64,000 bases of DNA from an uncultured Lachnospiraceae bacterium (GCA_910588405.1 CAJUPT010000004.1:60535-124534), one strand, 5' to 3'; numbered from the stretch's first letter, positions 45,889 to 54,739 are shown. Numbers and translations: made by a program. Notes: generated from the sequence alone by a model not told the origin.

Positions 45889-46149
45889 ATGAACCAGTAT
45901 CAAGAAGATGATAATGATGTACGGAAACAGCTTTTGGAGAATCTGCTGCGATATACCTGTTCCCCGGACCCGATGCTGCGAATCGCGGCTTACACGGCGC
46001 TGGGGCGGGTGCCGGCCATGGAGTCGGTGAACTGTCTGCTGCGGGGGCTGGAGGATGTTCATCCGGCCGTCCGGGAGGTCGCGAAAAGATCACTGGAGCA
46101 GCTGGTACAGTTCTGTTGTGTCTATGGTTATCAGAAAATTGGCGCGTAA
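45889..46149 (+). CDS. Small HEAT-repeat-like protein
   Basis: An 86-residue cytoplasmic protein with about two alpha-helical HEAT-type repeats (DPMLRIAAYTALGRVPAM; HPAVREVAKRSLEQL). The end is Cys-rich (FCCVYGY). HEAT repeats form protein-binding surfaces; partner unknown. AAGGAAA precedes the ATG. Similar codon use to its neighbours suggests a real gene. Confidence 0.65.
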   Translation: MNQYQEDDNDVRKQLLENLLRYTCSPDPMLRIAAYTALGRVPAMESVNCLLRGLEDVHPAVREVAKRSLEQLVQFCCVYGYQKIGA

Positions 46150-46176
46150 CGGGAAAAAATCTGTAACATTTACTGA

Positions 46177-46205
46177 TTGACAAAAATGTGCGCAGCGGTT
46201 AATGT
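46177..46205 (+). promoter_or_regulatory. Promoter for the 46.5 kb leader and gene
   Basis: TTGACA (46177-46182), 17 nt, TAATGT (46200-46205). Confidence 0.65.
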
Positions 46206-46211
46206 AGAATC

Positions 46212-46497
46212 CATGTGTGGCCGGCGCGGCGACGGATGTGGAATACATGCCGCCAGACATATCATACATTACATACTGACCGGACTGTAAAAACAGACCC
46301 TGTGTGTCCGCAACAGCGTTCCGGGAGGAGCATTGCGGAATGATGACAGCAATGTCAGGTAATCTACGAAAACAGCGGCGGACCGGACAAGCCCCGGGAG
46401 CTGTGAAACGATGTACTCTCGAAGTCCGGCAGTGTCTGACTAACAATCAGCCGCAAAAGCGGGCGCCCGGAAATTCCGGGAGTGCATAACTGTAATC
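46212..46497 (+). promoter_or_regulatory. Long structured leader of unknown class
   Basis: Some 290 nt between promoter and ribosome-binding site. Visible stems: CTGT-AAAA-ACAG near 46270; CATTGC/GCAATG near 46332-46356; CCGGAC/GTCCGG (46383-46388, 46424-46429); CCGC-AAAA-GCGG (46451-46462); CCCGG-AAATT-CCGGG (46466-46480). No match to a riboswitch motif I know. A 61-codon frame through it lacks a ribosome-binding site. Confidence 0.5.
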
Positions 46498-46510
46498 AGG
46501 AGGAAAAGAA

Positions 46511-46816
46511 ATGGTTGCGGATTGTGCTAGGATGGCTGTGGAGCTGAAAGTAAACCGTTTTCAGGGAGTACCGGCTATGATTTCCGATTATGAATGTGCA
46601 TATGCCTGTTCCTGGGCGGCAAAACGTCTTGGGATGCAGGTAGAGCCGGATACGGAGCTGGGACAGCTGAAGGAAATCGTGCTGTCACAGGAGGAACAGC
46701 TGGCCGGGGGAGACGAGACTGACCAGAGTCTGCTGGCGCTGATCAAACCCTATCATATTCAGGGTACCAGCGGAGAGGGGATTAGCGAACTGATCCGGGT
46801 GGGAATGGAAGCATAG
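46511..46816 (+). CDS. Small protein of unknown function
   Basis: A 101-residue protein that I do not recognise. The first half has two cysteines in SDYECAYACSW within a helix; the rest is acidic and helical. No signal peptide or membrane helix. AGGAGG lies at a good distance before the ATG. Its long structured leader and strong terminator suggest regulated expression, but no function can be stated. Confidence 0.6.
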   Translation: MVADCARMAVELKVNRFQGVPAMISDYECAYACSWAAKRLGMQVEPDTELGQLKEIVLSQEEQLAGGDETDQSLLALIKPYHIQGTSGEGISELIRVGMEA

Positions 46817-46838
46817 ATTAGACATGAGACTGATTTTG

Positions 46839-46886
46839 TCCGGAAAGTCGGGATAAGCGAAATATCCCGGCTTTCCGGACGTTTTT
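46839..46886 (+). terminator. Intrinsic terminator
   Basis: CCGGAAAG-T-CGGGATA pairs with TATCCCG-G-CTTTCCGG, followed by ACGTTTTT. Confidence 0.88.
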
Positions 46887-46919
46887 GTATCACAGGTAAA
46901 TCCTATGATACAAAAACGT
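46879..46919 (-). terminator. Hairpin ending the minus-strand small gene
   Basis: ACGTTTTTGTATCA (46879-46892) pairs with TGATACAAAAACGT (46906-46919). It adjoins the plus-strand terminator and would stop minus-strand transcription. Confidence 0.6.
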
Positions 46920-46940
46920 TCCGCGGGGATGCACAATCTT

Positions 46941-47144
46941 TTATAAAAATTCATCTTCCTCATCAAGTCTTGCGGGTGCGGGCAGATAGCGGTATAGTTC
47001 TTCGTAATGGTGAAGCTCCGCTTCATCCTCCGGCAGCGCCGGGATCAGTCCGGTCATTTCCATGGCAGAGCAGACATTTTTTTCAAAGGTATCGTCGATG
47101 TGATAATTTTGGTGTTCCGAGTCCGATGGATGTTTGTGTTTCAT
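46941..47144 (-). CDS. Small acidic His-rich protein of unknown function
   Basis: A 67-residue protein. The N-terminus is His-rich (MKHKHPSDSEHQNYHIDD) and the C-terminus acidic (PARLDEEDEFL). No known domain. The ATG at 47144 follows CAGGAGG (47151-47157) by 6 nt, which supports expression; the His/Asp content might bind metal, but that is speculation. Confidence 0.6.
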   Translation of the reverse strand: MKHKHPSDSEHQNYHIDDTFEKNVCSAMEMTGLIPALPEDEAELHHYEELYRYLPAPARLDEEDEFL

Positions 47145-47295
47145 CAATATCCTCCTGTAATTGTGGTATTGTACTCACAAAATCAGGCGCTGCGAGATTC
47201 CGGGAGTACTTCTGATCTATATTTGACAGAAAGCAGTTTTCAGTACATAGTATGACCGGATTGTTAAAAAATATGCAGAATTTTTGGGAAAAAGC

Positions 47296-47342
47296 TTGAC
47301 GAAAAGTAATAAATTGGATATTGTAGCAAAATAATGTAAAAT
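47296..47342 (+). promoter_or_regulatory. Overlapping promoter candidates for recQ
   Basis: TTGACG (47296)-17-TATTGT, and TTGGAT (47314)-17-TAAAAT (47337). Either gives a short leader. Confidence 0.5.
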
Positions 47343-47409
47343 AAAAGACGATTTTTAGATGAAGGGCAGTAAGCCGATATGGGCAGAGCGGAAGGAGTAT
47401 GAGCGTTTT

Positions 47410-49308
47410 ATGGGGGACGGAGGAAAAGAGTTTTTAAGGCAGGCGGCAGAACTTTTAAAGAAATATTTTGGATACGATATGTTTCGAAAAGGGCAGGAGG
47501 AGCTGATTCTGGCGATTTTGTCCGGCCAGGATGTGCTGGGCATTATGCCTACGGGCTCCGGAAAGTCCCTTTGCTATCAGATTCCGGCGCTGATGATGCC
47601 GGGAATTACGCTGGTGGTCTCGCCGCTGATCTCTCTGATGAAAGACCAGGTGACGGCGTTGAATCAGGCCGGCGTCCATGCCGCCTGGCTGAACAGCAGC
47701 CTGACGCCGAACCAATATGCCAAGGCGCTGTTTTACGCGGAGCAGGGGCGGTATAAGATTATCTATGTGGCGCCGGAGCGGCTTTTAACGGATAGCTTTT
47801 TAAGATTTGCCTCCCGTGCGGATATTTCCATGGTGGCGGTGGACGAGTCCCATTGCGCTTCCCAGTGGGGACAGGATTTTCGTCCCGGCTATCTGAAGAT
47901 CCCGGACTTTATCCGTCTGCTGCCCCGACGGCCGGTCGTCAGCGCCTTTACGGCCACGGCTGCCCGGAAGGTGCAGGAGGATATTCAGGTGATTTTGCGG
48001 CTGCGTCGGCCAAAGGTAGTGATGACAGGCTTTGACAGGGAGAATCTGTACTTTGAGGTGCGGCATCCGAAAAAGAAAAAGGCAGATTTGCTGGAAATAG
48101 TGGAACGGCATAAGGGCGAGAGCGGCATCATCTATTGCAGCACCCGCAAGACTGTGGAAGAGATTCATCAGTTTCTGTTTGCGGGCGGCTGTCCGGCCAC
48201 CAGGTACCATGCGGGCCTGTCCGACGCGGAACGAGCCGGGAATCAGGAGGATTTTGTTTATGACCGTCTGCCTGTCATGGTGGCGACCAATGCTTTTGGC
48301 ATGGGGATCGACAAGCCCAATGTCCGGTATGTAATCCATTATAATATGCCGAAAGACCTGGAAAGCTACTATCAGGAGGCCGGCAGAGCCGGACGGGACG
48401 GGGAACCGGCAGAGTGTATTCTGCTGTACGGAAAAAAGGATGTGGCGACGGCACAGATGTTTATTGAGGGCAGCCCCAGGGAGGATCTGGACGACGCCCA
48501 GCGGCTGACGATTCTGGAGCGGGAGCGGGAACGGCTGAAAAAGATGCAGTATTACTGCCTGACGAAAGACTGTCTGCGGGCGTACATATTGGACTATTTT
48601 GGAGATCAGGCATCTGATCACTGCGGAAATTGCTCCGGATGCCTAAACGAATATGAAGAAATCGATGTGACGGAGGCTTGTCAGACCGTGCTGAGCTGTG
48701 TGTGGGAGAGCCGGCAGCGCTATGGCGCCAGTGTGATCCTGGATGCACTGAAAGGGCGAAGCACAGCGAAGACCGTGCAGTATCGTCTGGACCGTCTGCC
48801 GCAGTTTGGCGTGTTGGAGCGGTGGGATATGGGACTGTTGGAGCAGGCCGTGAATTTTCTGGCTGTCGAAGGATATCTGGATATTACGACAGACCGTTAT
48901 CCGATTTTGCGTCTTTCCCGGAAAGGGCGGGAATTTATGGAAGAGCCCTGTCTGCTGATGATGAAAAAGCAGATCGTAAAACAGACCGTGAAGAATGGGG
49001 CGGCAGGCGGAAAGAGGTCTGCCGGTTTTGGAGCGGGGGCGGCCGGCGCGAATGCCGGCGGGGTTCTTTTGGACGATCTGGCCGGAGAACAGAACGCGCT
49101 GTTTCTGCGCCTGAAAGAGCTGCGTATGCAGATCGCCAGAGAAGAACAGGTGCCCGCTTATATTGTTTTTAACGATAAAACGCTGGTGCAGATGGCGCTC
49201 CGGCAGCCGGCTACGAAGGCTCAGCTTCTGGAAATATCAGGAGTCGGGACACGGAAGCTGGAGAAGTATGGGGACCGGTTTCTGGAAGTGCTGAATAGAG
49301 CGGATTAG
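47410..49308 (+). CDS. recQ: ATP-dependent DNA helicase RecQ
   Basis: A 632-residue 3'-5' helicase. Walker A is MPTGSGKS. Motif II reads DESH instead of the usual DEAH, and SQWGQDFRP follows. Motifs V-VI include AFGMGIDK and QEAGRAGRDG. The RQC zinc cysteines (CLTKDC...CGNCSGC) and a C-terminal HRDC domain (LLEISGVGTRKLEKYG) are present. I prefer the ATG at 47410 (AAGGAG 12 nt upstream, domain start preserved); an in-frame ATG at 47359 lacks a site. Confidence 0.93.
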   Translation: MGDGGKEFLRQAAELLKKYFGYDMFRKGQEELILAILSGQDVLGIMPTGSGKSLCYQIPALMMPGITLVVSPLISLMKDQVTALNQAGVHAAWLNSSLTPNQYAKALFYAEQGRYKIIYVAPERLLTDSFLRFASRADISMVAVDESHCASQWGQDFRPGYLKIPDFIRLLPRRPVVSAFTATAARKVQEDIQVILRLRRPKVVMTGFDRENLYFEVRHPKKKKADLLEIVERHKGESGIIYCSTRKTVEEIHQFLFAGGCPATRYHAGLSDAERAGNQEDFVYDRLPVMVATNAFGMGIDKPNVRYVIHYNMPKDLESYYQEAGRAGRDGEPAECILLYGKKDVATAQMFIEGSPREDLDDAQRLTILERERERLKKMQYYCLTKDCLRAYILDYFGDQASDHCGNCSGCLNEYEEIDVTEACQTVLSCVWESRQRYGASVILDALKGRSTAKTVQYRLDRLPQFGVLERWDMGLLEQAVNFLAVEGYLDITTDRYPILRLSRKGREFMEEPCLLMMKKQIVKQTVKNGAAGGKRSAGFGAGAAGANAGGVLLDDLAGEQNALFLRLKELRMQIAREEQVPAYIVFNDKTLVQMALRQPATKAQLLEISGVGTRKLEKYGDRFLEVLNRAD

Positions 49309-49356
49309 GTTAAAAAGGCCCTTTGTAAAGGTTTGAAAAGATAGGGCTTATACCCA

Positions 49357-49385
49357 TTGACTAATCCGAAATTGTTTTTTATAAT
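49357..49385 (+). promoter_or_regulatory. Promoter for asnA leader
   Basis: TTGACT (49357-49362), 17 nt, TATAAT (49380-49385). Confidence 0.8.
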
Positions 49386-49431
49386 TTACTGTAATTCTGA
49401 ATATACTGTTTCATGATAATTTTTTGAAACT

Positions 49432-49475
49432 GCCTTTACGGCTGATTTGCCTGTCGTAAAGGCGTATATTTTTTT
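49432..49475 (+). terminator. Intrinsic terminator inside the asnA leader (candidate attenuator)
   Basis: GCCTTTACG (49432-49440) pairs with CGTAAAGGC (49455-49463), then a run of seven T (49469-49475). It lies downstream of the asnA promoter and 34 nt before the gene. Confidence 0.7.
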
Positions 49476-49509
49476 CATAAAAACGGCAAGAACAGGACAG
49501 GAGGATATG

Positions 49510-50517
49510 ATGAGTCATACATATATACCGGAGGAATATTTCTCTATGCTGGGTCTTTATGAAACCCAGGAAGCGATCGGAACAATCAAGAGCATTTTCG
49601 AGAAAAAGTTAAGCATCGCCCTTCATTTAAAGCGGGTGACTGCGCCGCTGGTGGTGGACCCGCTGACGGGGCTGAACGACGATCTGAACGGTGTGGAGCG
49701 GCCGGTGGGATTTGATATTCCGGCGCTGTCCGCCGACGCTCAGGTGGTGCAGTCGCTGGCCAAGTGGAAGCGGATGGCGCTGTACCGCTATGACTTCCGC
49801 GTGGGAAAGGGACTGCTGGCCGATATGAACGCGATCCGCCGGGACGAGGAGCTGGATAATATTCACTCCATCTATGTGGATCAGTGGGACTGGGAAAAGG
49901 TGATCCGGGAGGAAAACCGGAATATCGATTATCTGAAGGAAACGGTGGAGCGGATCGTCAATGTGATCTGCAATACGCTGGACGAGGTGCGCTACCACTT
50001 TGAAAGCCTGAAAACCCAGCTTTGCAGAGAGGTTACTTTTATCACCTCCTCGGAACTGGCCGCTCTGTATCCGGACAAAACGCCGAAGGAGCGGGAAGAC
50101 CTGTTCGCGAAGGAGCATAAGACGATTTTTATTATGCAGATCGGGGACGTGATGGAGAACGGAGAGCGCCATGACGGCCGCGCGCCGGACTATGACGACT
50201 GGGCGTTAAACGGCGACCTTCTGTTCTGGAATCCGGTGCTGAACCATGCGCTGGAGATTTCCTCCATGGGAATCCGGGTAAACGCGAAATCTCTGGACGA
50301 ACAGCTGACTAAGGCTGGCTGCGATGAGCGCCGCGATCTGCCCTTCCATAAGATGCTGCTGGAGGGAAAACTGCCTTTTACCATCGGCGGCGGTATCGGC
50401 CAGTCCCGTCTCTGTATGCTGCTGCTGGGCAAAGCCCATATCGGCGAGGTGCAGGCCTCCGTCTGGGATCAGGATACGACGGAAATCTGTAAAAAGGCAG
50501 GCGTGGAGCTGTTGTAA
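49510..50517 (+). CDS. asnA: Aspartate-ammonia ligase (asparagine synthetase A)
   Basis: A 335-residue ATP-dependent enzyme that makes asparagine from aspartate and ammonia. It aligns in length with E. coli AsnA and shows family segments VVDPLTGLNDDLNGVERPV, IYVDQWDWEKVI and GGGIGQSRLCMLLL of the class II tRNA-synthetase-like fold. Of the two adjacent ATGs the second (49510) lies 5 nt after AGGAGG and is chosen. Its stop is followed 44 nt later by ilvB. A leader terminator suggests attenuation. Confidence 0.95.
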   Translation: MSHTYIPEEYFSMLGLYETQEAIGTIKSIFEKKLSIALHLKRVTAPLVVDPLTGLNDDLNGVERPVGFDIPALSADAQVVQSLAKWKRMALYRYDFRVGKGLLADMNAIRRDEELDNIHSIYVDQWDWEKVIREENRNIDYLKETVERIVNVICNTLDEVRYHFESLKTQLCREVTFITSSELAALYPDKTPKEREDLFAKEHKTIFIMQIGDVMENGERHDGRAPDYDDWALNGDLLFWNPVLNHALEISSMGIRVNAKSLDEQLTKAGCDERRDLPFHKMLLEGKLPFTIGGGIGQSRLCMLLLGKAHIGEVQASVWDQDTTEICKKAGVELL

Positions 50518-50520
50518 TTA

Positions 50521-50545
50521 AGAGGAGTTTGCGGAACTATAATAG
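50521..50545 (+). repeat. Leader element copy E (upstream of ilvB)
   Basis: AGAGGAGTTTGCGGAACTATAAT starts 3 nt after the asnA stop; its CGG is 27 nt before the ilvB start. No hairpin is evident upstream in this copy. Confidence 0.45.
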
Positions 50546-50561
50546 AAAAGGAAGAGAGCCT

Positions 50562-52310
50562 ATGAAAAGAAAAGGTACGGAAGCCTTCGTTCAGGTGTTG
50601 AAAAATGAAGGAGTGGATCTGATGTTTGGCTATCCGGGCGGATATGCCATCGATATCTTCGACGAATTATATAAACAGGATGATATAGAGTTGGTACTGC
50701 CCCGCCATGAGCAGGGAGCGGTTCATGCGGCGGACGGCTATGCCCGTTCCACCGGAAAGGTGGGTGTCTGCCTGGTGACTAGCGGCCCCGGCGCTACGAA
50801 TCTGGTGACGGGTATCGCCACGGCCAATTATGACAGCGTTCCTCTCGTATGCTTCACCGGACAGGTGCCCAGAAGCCTGATCGGCAACGACGCTTTCCAG
50901 GAGGCGGATATCGTAGGCGTGGTGCGGAATATCTGTAAGTTTACGATTATGGTGCGCCAGAGAAAAGATCTGGTGCGGATTGTCAGAGAGGCGTTTTATA
51001 TCGCCAGAAGCGGCAAGCCCGGCCCGGTGGTGGTGGACCTGCCCAGCGATATGATGAAAGAAGAATTTGAGGATCAGTTTGGTCTGCCCATTTCCATCCG
51101 GGGCTATAAGCCTAACACAAAGGTACATGCGGGCCAGATCAAGCGATCCATGGAGATGCTGAAGGAAGCCAAGCGTCCGCTGTTCCTGGTGGGCGGCGGC
51201 GTCCGGCTTGCGGAGGCCGGCAGAGTAATGACCGACCTGATGGAGGTCAGCGGCGTGCCGGCGGTGACGACGCTGATGGGCAGGGGAACCATCCCCACCG
51301 ATCACCCGCTGTACTTCGGAAATGCCGGAATGCACGGTTACTATGCTGCCAATGTGGCGATTAAGGAATGCGACCTGCTCTTTTCCATCGGAACCCGGTT
51401 CAGCGACAGAATCACCGGAAAGATCGAGGAGTTTGCCAAAAACGCGAAAATTATCCATGTGGACATTGAGTCCTCCAGTATTTCCAGAAATATTCATGTA
51501 GATGTGCCGATTGTGGCGGATGCCTATGCGGCGATCACAGAGATGCTGAAGCGGGTGGAGCACTGTGAGGTGGAGGACTGGATCGACCGGATCAAATGCT
51601 GGAGTGCGGAGCATCCGATGGTGCAGCAGTCCCAGCCTCTCTCGGACAAACTGTCGCCGGAAACGATTATGCGGGAAATCGGCCGCCGGTATACGGACGG
51701 GATTGTAGTTACCGATGTGGGCCAGCACCAGATGTGGGCGGCTCAGTACATCGATCTGAACGGACAGACCCAGTTCCTGACCTCCGGCGGTCTGGGAACC
51801 ATGGGCTACGGATTCCCGGCGGCTATCGGCGCGCAGCTGGGCAATCCGGACAAGCGGGTGGTCAGCATTTCCGGTGACGGCGGTTTTCAGATGAACCTGC
51901 AGGAGCTGGCGACGGCCATGGCTTATGAGCTGCCTGTTACAATCTGTATTTTAAATAATGGTTTCCTGGGGATGGTGCGCCAGATGCAGGAGCTGTTCTA
52001 TGATAAGCGGTATGCGAGCACCTGTCTGGGGTGGAAAAAGAGCTGTGAGAGAAACTGCAGCGATCCGGGCAAGAAGTGTCCGCCCTATACGCCGGATTTC
52101 GTGAAGCTGGCGGAAAGCTATGGAGCTGTGGGCGTCCGGGTATTCGATCAGGAGCAGATGATGGCGGCGTTTGACCGTGCTGCGGAGAATAAGCACTGTC
52201 CGACGGTGATTGAATTTGTGCTGGACCCCAGGGAACTGGTATTGCCGATGATTAAGAACGGGGCGACTGTGGATCAGATGATCGTGACGGCGCCGACCTA
52301 TACGGATTAA
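50562..52310 (+). CDS. ilvB: Acetolactate synthase, large subunit
   Basis: A 582-residue ThDP enzyme for branched-chain amino acid synthesis (two pyruvate to acetolactate; pyruvate plus 2-oxobutyrate to acetohydroxybutyrate). The ThDP-activating Glu is E50 (PRHEQGAVHAADGYAR) and the Mg/ThDP motif is GDGGFQMNLQ...NNGF. Unusually, a Cys-rich insert (C488, C495, C499, C506) precedes YTPDFVKLAESYG. The ATG at 50562 follows AGGAAG. The small-subunit gene follows 14 nt later. Confidence 0.95.
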   Translation: MKRKGTEAFVQVLKNEGVDLMFGYPGGYAIDIFDELYKQDDIELVLPRHEQGAVHAADGYARSTGKVGVCLVTSGPGATNLVTGIATANYDSVPLVCFTGQVPRSLIGNDAFQEADIVGVVRNICKFTIMVRQRKDLVRIVREAFYIARSGKPGPVVVDLPSDMMKEEFEDQFGLPISIRGYKPNTKVHAGQIKRSMEMLKEAKRPLFLVGGGVRLAEAGRVMTDLMEVSGVPAVTTLMGRGTIPTDHPLYFGNAGMHGYYAANVAIKECDLLFSIGTRFSDRITGKIEEFAKNAKIIHVDIESSSISRNIHVDVPIVADAYAAITEMLKRVEHCEVEDWIDRIKCWSAEHPMVQQSQPLSDKLSPETIMREIGRRYTDGIVVTDVGQHQMWAAQYIDLNGQTQFLTSGGLGTMGYGFPAAIGAQLGNPDKRVVSISGDGGFQMNLQELATAMAYELPVTICILNNGFLGMVRQMQELFYDKRYASTCLGWKKSCERNCSDPGKKCPPYTPDFVKLAESYGAVGVRVFDQEQMMAAFDRAAENKHCPTVIEFVLDPRELVLPMIKNGATVDQMIVTAPTYTD

Positions 52311-52324
52311 GGGAGGAAAATGGG

Positions 52325-52822
52325 ATGAAAAAAAGATGGCTTGCGCTGTATGTGGAAAACCGGCCCGGTGTCCTGGCCCGGATCGCAGGGCTTTTCTCCG
52401 GAAAATCCTATAATTTTTCCAGTCTGACCGTGGGCGAGACAGAGGACCCGACGGTTTCCCGAATGACCCTCTGCGTGACCGGCGACGATCCCACCTTCGA
52501 GCAGATCAAGAAGCAGCTGAATCACTGCGTAGAGGTGATTAAGGTTACGGATCTGACCAATACGGTACTGCATATGAAAGAGATTATGTACCTGAAGGTA
52601 AAGGGCTGTTCTCTGAAAGAAAAGAATGATCTGTTTAATATCGCTCAGGTATTCGGCGTAAAAGTGGTGGACTATGGAAAAGACAGTCTGCTGTTGGAGT
52701 GTTTTCAGACCGAGGAGCGGAACAACAGCCTGATCGCTCTGGTGCGGGACAGTTATAAACAGGTAAGCATCGTCCGGGGCGGAAGCGTGGCCGTGGAATC
52801 CATCAGCTTGCAGGACCGGTAA
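52325..52822 (+). CDS. ilvN: Acetolactate synthase, small (regulatory) subunit
   Basis: A 165-residue regulatory subunit with an N-terminal ACT domain (LALYVENRPGVLARIAGLFSGK, residues ~5-75) that binds valine for feedback inhibition, and a C-terminal ALS small-subunit domain. GGGAGG precedes the ATG. It forms an operon with the catalytic subunit. Confidence 0.93.
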   Translation: MKKRWLALYVENRPGVLARIAGLFSGKSYNFSSLTVGETEDPTVSRMTLCVTGDDPTFEQIKKQLNHCVEVIKVTDLTNTVLHMKEIMYLKVKGCSLKEKNDLFNIAQVFGVKVVDYGKDSLLLECFQTEERNNSLIALVRDSYKQVSIVRGGSVAVESISLQDR

Positions 52823-52888
52823 AACCGGCAGGGAATCAGAAGCTGAAAAAAGGGCATACTACTTTCATAAAAATATGGAGGTAGTCAA

Positions 52889-53278
52889 ATGGCTCAGAAG
52901 GATATTTTATACTGTAAAGAATGCAAGAAGCAGGTAGAGGTTCTGGTAGACTGTCCGGAAGACGTGTACTGCTGCCAGTCTCAGATGGAAAAGGTAACGG
53001 CGCATACGTCCGGACAGGGCGAGGAAAAGCATCTGCCCGTGGTGAAGATCAGCGGGAATACGGTAACGGTCAGCGCCGGTTCCGTCAGCCATCCTATGGA
53101 TGCGGAGCATAATATCGCCTGGATTTCTCTGGAAACCGAACACAGCGTGTGCCGCAAGTTTCTGGAAAAAGGAGAGAAGCCGGAGGCGGAATTTATGATT
53201 CCCGACCCTTCGGCGCTTCTGCGGGCGTCCGCATATTGTAACCTGCATGGACTGTGGACCAGGGAATTGAAGAAATAG
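52889..53278 (+). CDS. Desulfoferrodoxin (superoxide reductase)
   Basis: A 129-residue non-haem iron protein that reduces superoxide to peroxide in anaerobes. The N-terminal desulforedoxin-type centre has CKEC (9,12) and adjacent CC (29-30). The catalytic centre II ligands appear as His in EKHLPV, SHPMDAEHNI and a Cys...His in YCNLHGLW. GGAGG precedes the ATG. A strong terminator follows. Confidence 0.94.
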   Translation: MAQKDILYCKECKKQVEVLVDCPEDVYCCQSQMEKVTAHTSGQGEEKHLPVVKISGNTVTVSAGSVSHPMDAEHNIAWISLETEHSVCRKFLEKGEKPEAEFMIPDPSALLRASAYCNLHGLWTRELKK

Positions 53279-53280
53279 GT

Positions 53281-53342
53281 AATATAAAAATTGCAAAGAA
53301 TCACAGGAGAATCCTGTGGAGCTCTTTGCAATTTTTATATTC
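53281..53342. terminator. Bidirectional intrinsic terminator
   Basis: The 19-nt arm beginning AATATAAAAATTGC pairs with its complement ending 53341; an inner CACAGGA/TCCTGTG stem extends it. Confidence 0.88.
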
Positions 53343-53434
53343 CGTTTAATAAAGTTTTTCTGCTTAACAAGATTACCAATATTTTACTTTTGATAAAAAT
53401 AATATTTTGATTTGATCAGCCGCAAGTTAAAAGC

Positions 53435-54736
53435 TTAACGGTTAAAAAAGGCTTTCATCAGACGGCTCAATCCGATCTGATCTTCAATGCCCATCATTTC
53501 CTGGCTGGAATGCATGGCCAGCAGTCCTGCGCCCAGGTCCACGGTTCTCATCGGGAGCCGGGAGGAGATAATGGAACCGATGGTGCCGCCGCCTTTCGTA
53601 TTGGAATGCTTGGCGAAACGCTGGTATGGAAGGCGGCTTTCTTCGCACAGGGCGATGATGGAGGCCAGCGCCTCGCAGTCCCAGGTGTAGGACTGGTTGC
53701 TGGCTGTTTTCAGGATCAATCCTTTGTTCAGCACAGGGTAGTTGGTGATATCCTGAGTCTCCGGGTAATTGGGGTGGTAGGCGTGGGCCACATCCACGGA
53801 AAGCATCAGCCCTCCGGCAAGTTCTGACAGGCAGTCGGCATGGTCTTTTCCAAATGCTTTCCAAATTTTTTCGATGATGACGGCGGGCAGGGAGGAATCC
53901 GCTCCCTGCTTGCTGAGACTGCCGATTTCTTCATTGTCAAACAGGCAGACCAGATTCACTCTGTCCGCCGGTCTTCCTTCGATCAGTCCATAGATCAGGG
54001 CGCAGACCGAAGTGATATCGTCCAGGCGGGGAGCCATGATAAATTCTTCCCGGACGCCTGCCAGCCGGGGCGGGTCCATGTTGTAGATACACAGGTCATA
54101 GTCCAGGATATTTTCCGGGGAAATTCCCAGTTCTTCCGCCAGTAAATCAGTCAATTCAATGTCGCTGTTCAGCTCATGCTTCAGCATCCCCAGAATCGGC
54201 CGCAGATGCTTCTGATTGTCAATGGGCGCCCCGGACTCGTTGACCGTGCGGCTCATATGGATCGCCAGGTTTGGCAGACAGAGAACCGGGCGTCTGAAAT
54301 CGATCAGATGGGAGACGGGGCGGTCATAGCGTTCGCCTCTGGTTACTACCTTGCCGGCCAAGGATAAGGGACGGTCAAAATAAGTATTTAAGATTGGTCC
54401 GCCGTAAACCTCCGTGTTCAGCTGCAGGTATCCGTGGGAACGGATCTCAGGGTCAGGCTTTACCTTAATGGCGGGAAAATCCGTATGGGCGCCGCCGATA
54501 TGGATACCGCCAGACAAATCGCAGCTTTCACCGATGGTAAAAGCATAAAGGGTGGTGTCAAAAGGACAGCAGAAATAACAGCCGCCTTTTTCCAGCTTCC
54601 ATTGGTCATTCAGTTTCAGTTCCGTGAATCCGGCTTCCGTCAAAATCTGTCTGCTGTGGGCGATCACATGAAAAGGAGAAACGCCATGTTCCAGATATTC
54701 AAAAAGCCGGGAGATTTCCGTGGGTAGTGTTTGCAT
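53435..54736 (-). CDS. M18-family aminopeptidase
   Basis: A 433-residue zinc aminopeptidase of the aspartyl aminopeptidase (ApeB/DNPEP) family. Metal ligands appear in GGAHTDFPAIKV (His, Asp), FDNEEIGS (Glu pair), DVAHAYHPNY and near the C-terminus MHSSQEM. It trims N-terminal residues from peptides in the cytoplasm. Only GGAG, 11 nt upstream, serves as ribosome-binding site, and it lies in one arm of a 12-bp inverted repeat (54740-54751 with 54833-54844), suggesting controlled translation. Confidence 0.93.
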   Translation of the reverse strand: MQTLPTEISRLFEYLEHGVSPFHVIAHSRQILTEAGFTELKLNDQWKLEKGGCYFCCPFDTTLYAFTIGESCDLSGGIHIGGAHTDFPAIKVKPDPEIRSHGYLQLNTEVYGGPILNTYFDRPLSLAGKVVTRGERYDRPVSHLIDFRRPVLCLPNLAIHMSRTVNESGAPIDNQKHLRPILGMLKHELNSDIELTDLLAEELGISPENILDYDLCIYNMDPPRLAGVREEFIMAPRLDDITSVCALIYGLIEGRPADRVNLVCLFDNEEIGSLSKQGADSSLPAVIIEKIWKAFGKDHADCLSELAGGLMLSVDVAHAYHPNYPETQDITNYPVLNKGLILKTASNQSYTWDCEALASIIALCEESRLPYQRFAKHSNTKGGGTIGSIISSRLPMRTVDLGAGLLAMHSSQEMMGIEDQIGLSRLMKAFFNR

Positions 54737-54739
54737 AAT

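Noticed and set aside
46381..46440. Faint cobalamin-riboswitch resemblance
   Set aside because: The GCCACTG box and the usual surrounding stems are absent.
46304..46489. 61-codon frame inside the structured leader
   Set aside because: No ribosome-binding site, basic low-complexity product, and it overlaps strong hairpins.
50531..50545. TATAAT within the leader element read as a promoter -10
   Set aside because: Transcription would start inside the ribosome-binding site, and no -35 is at the correct distance in the copies.
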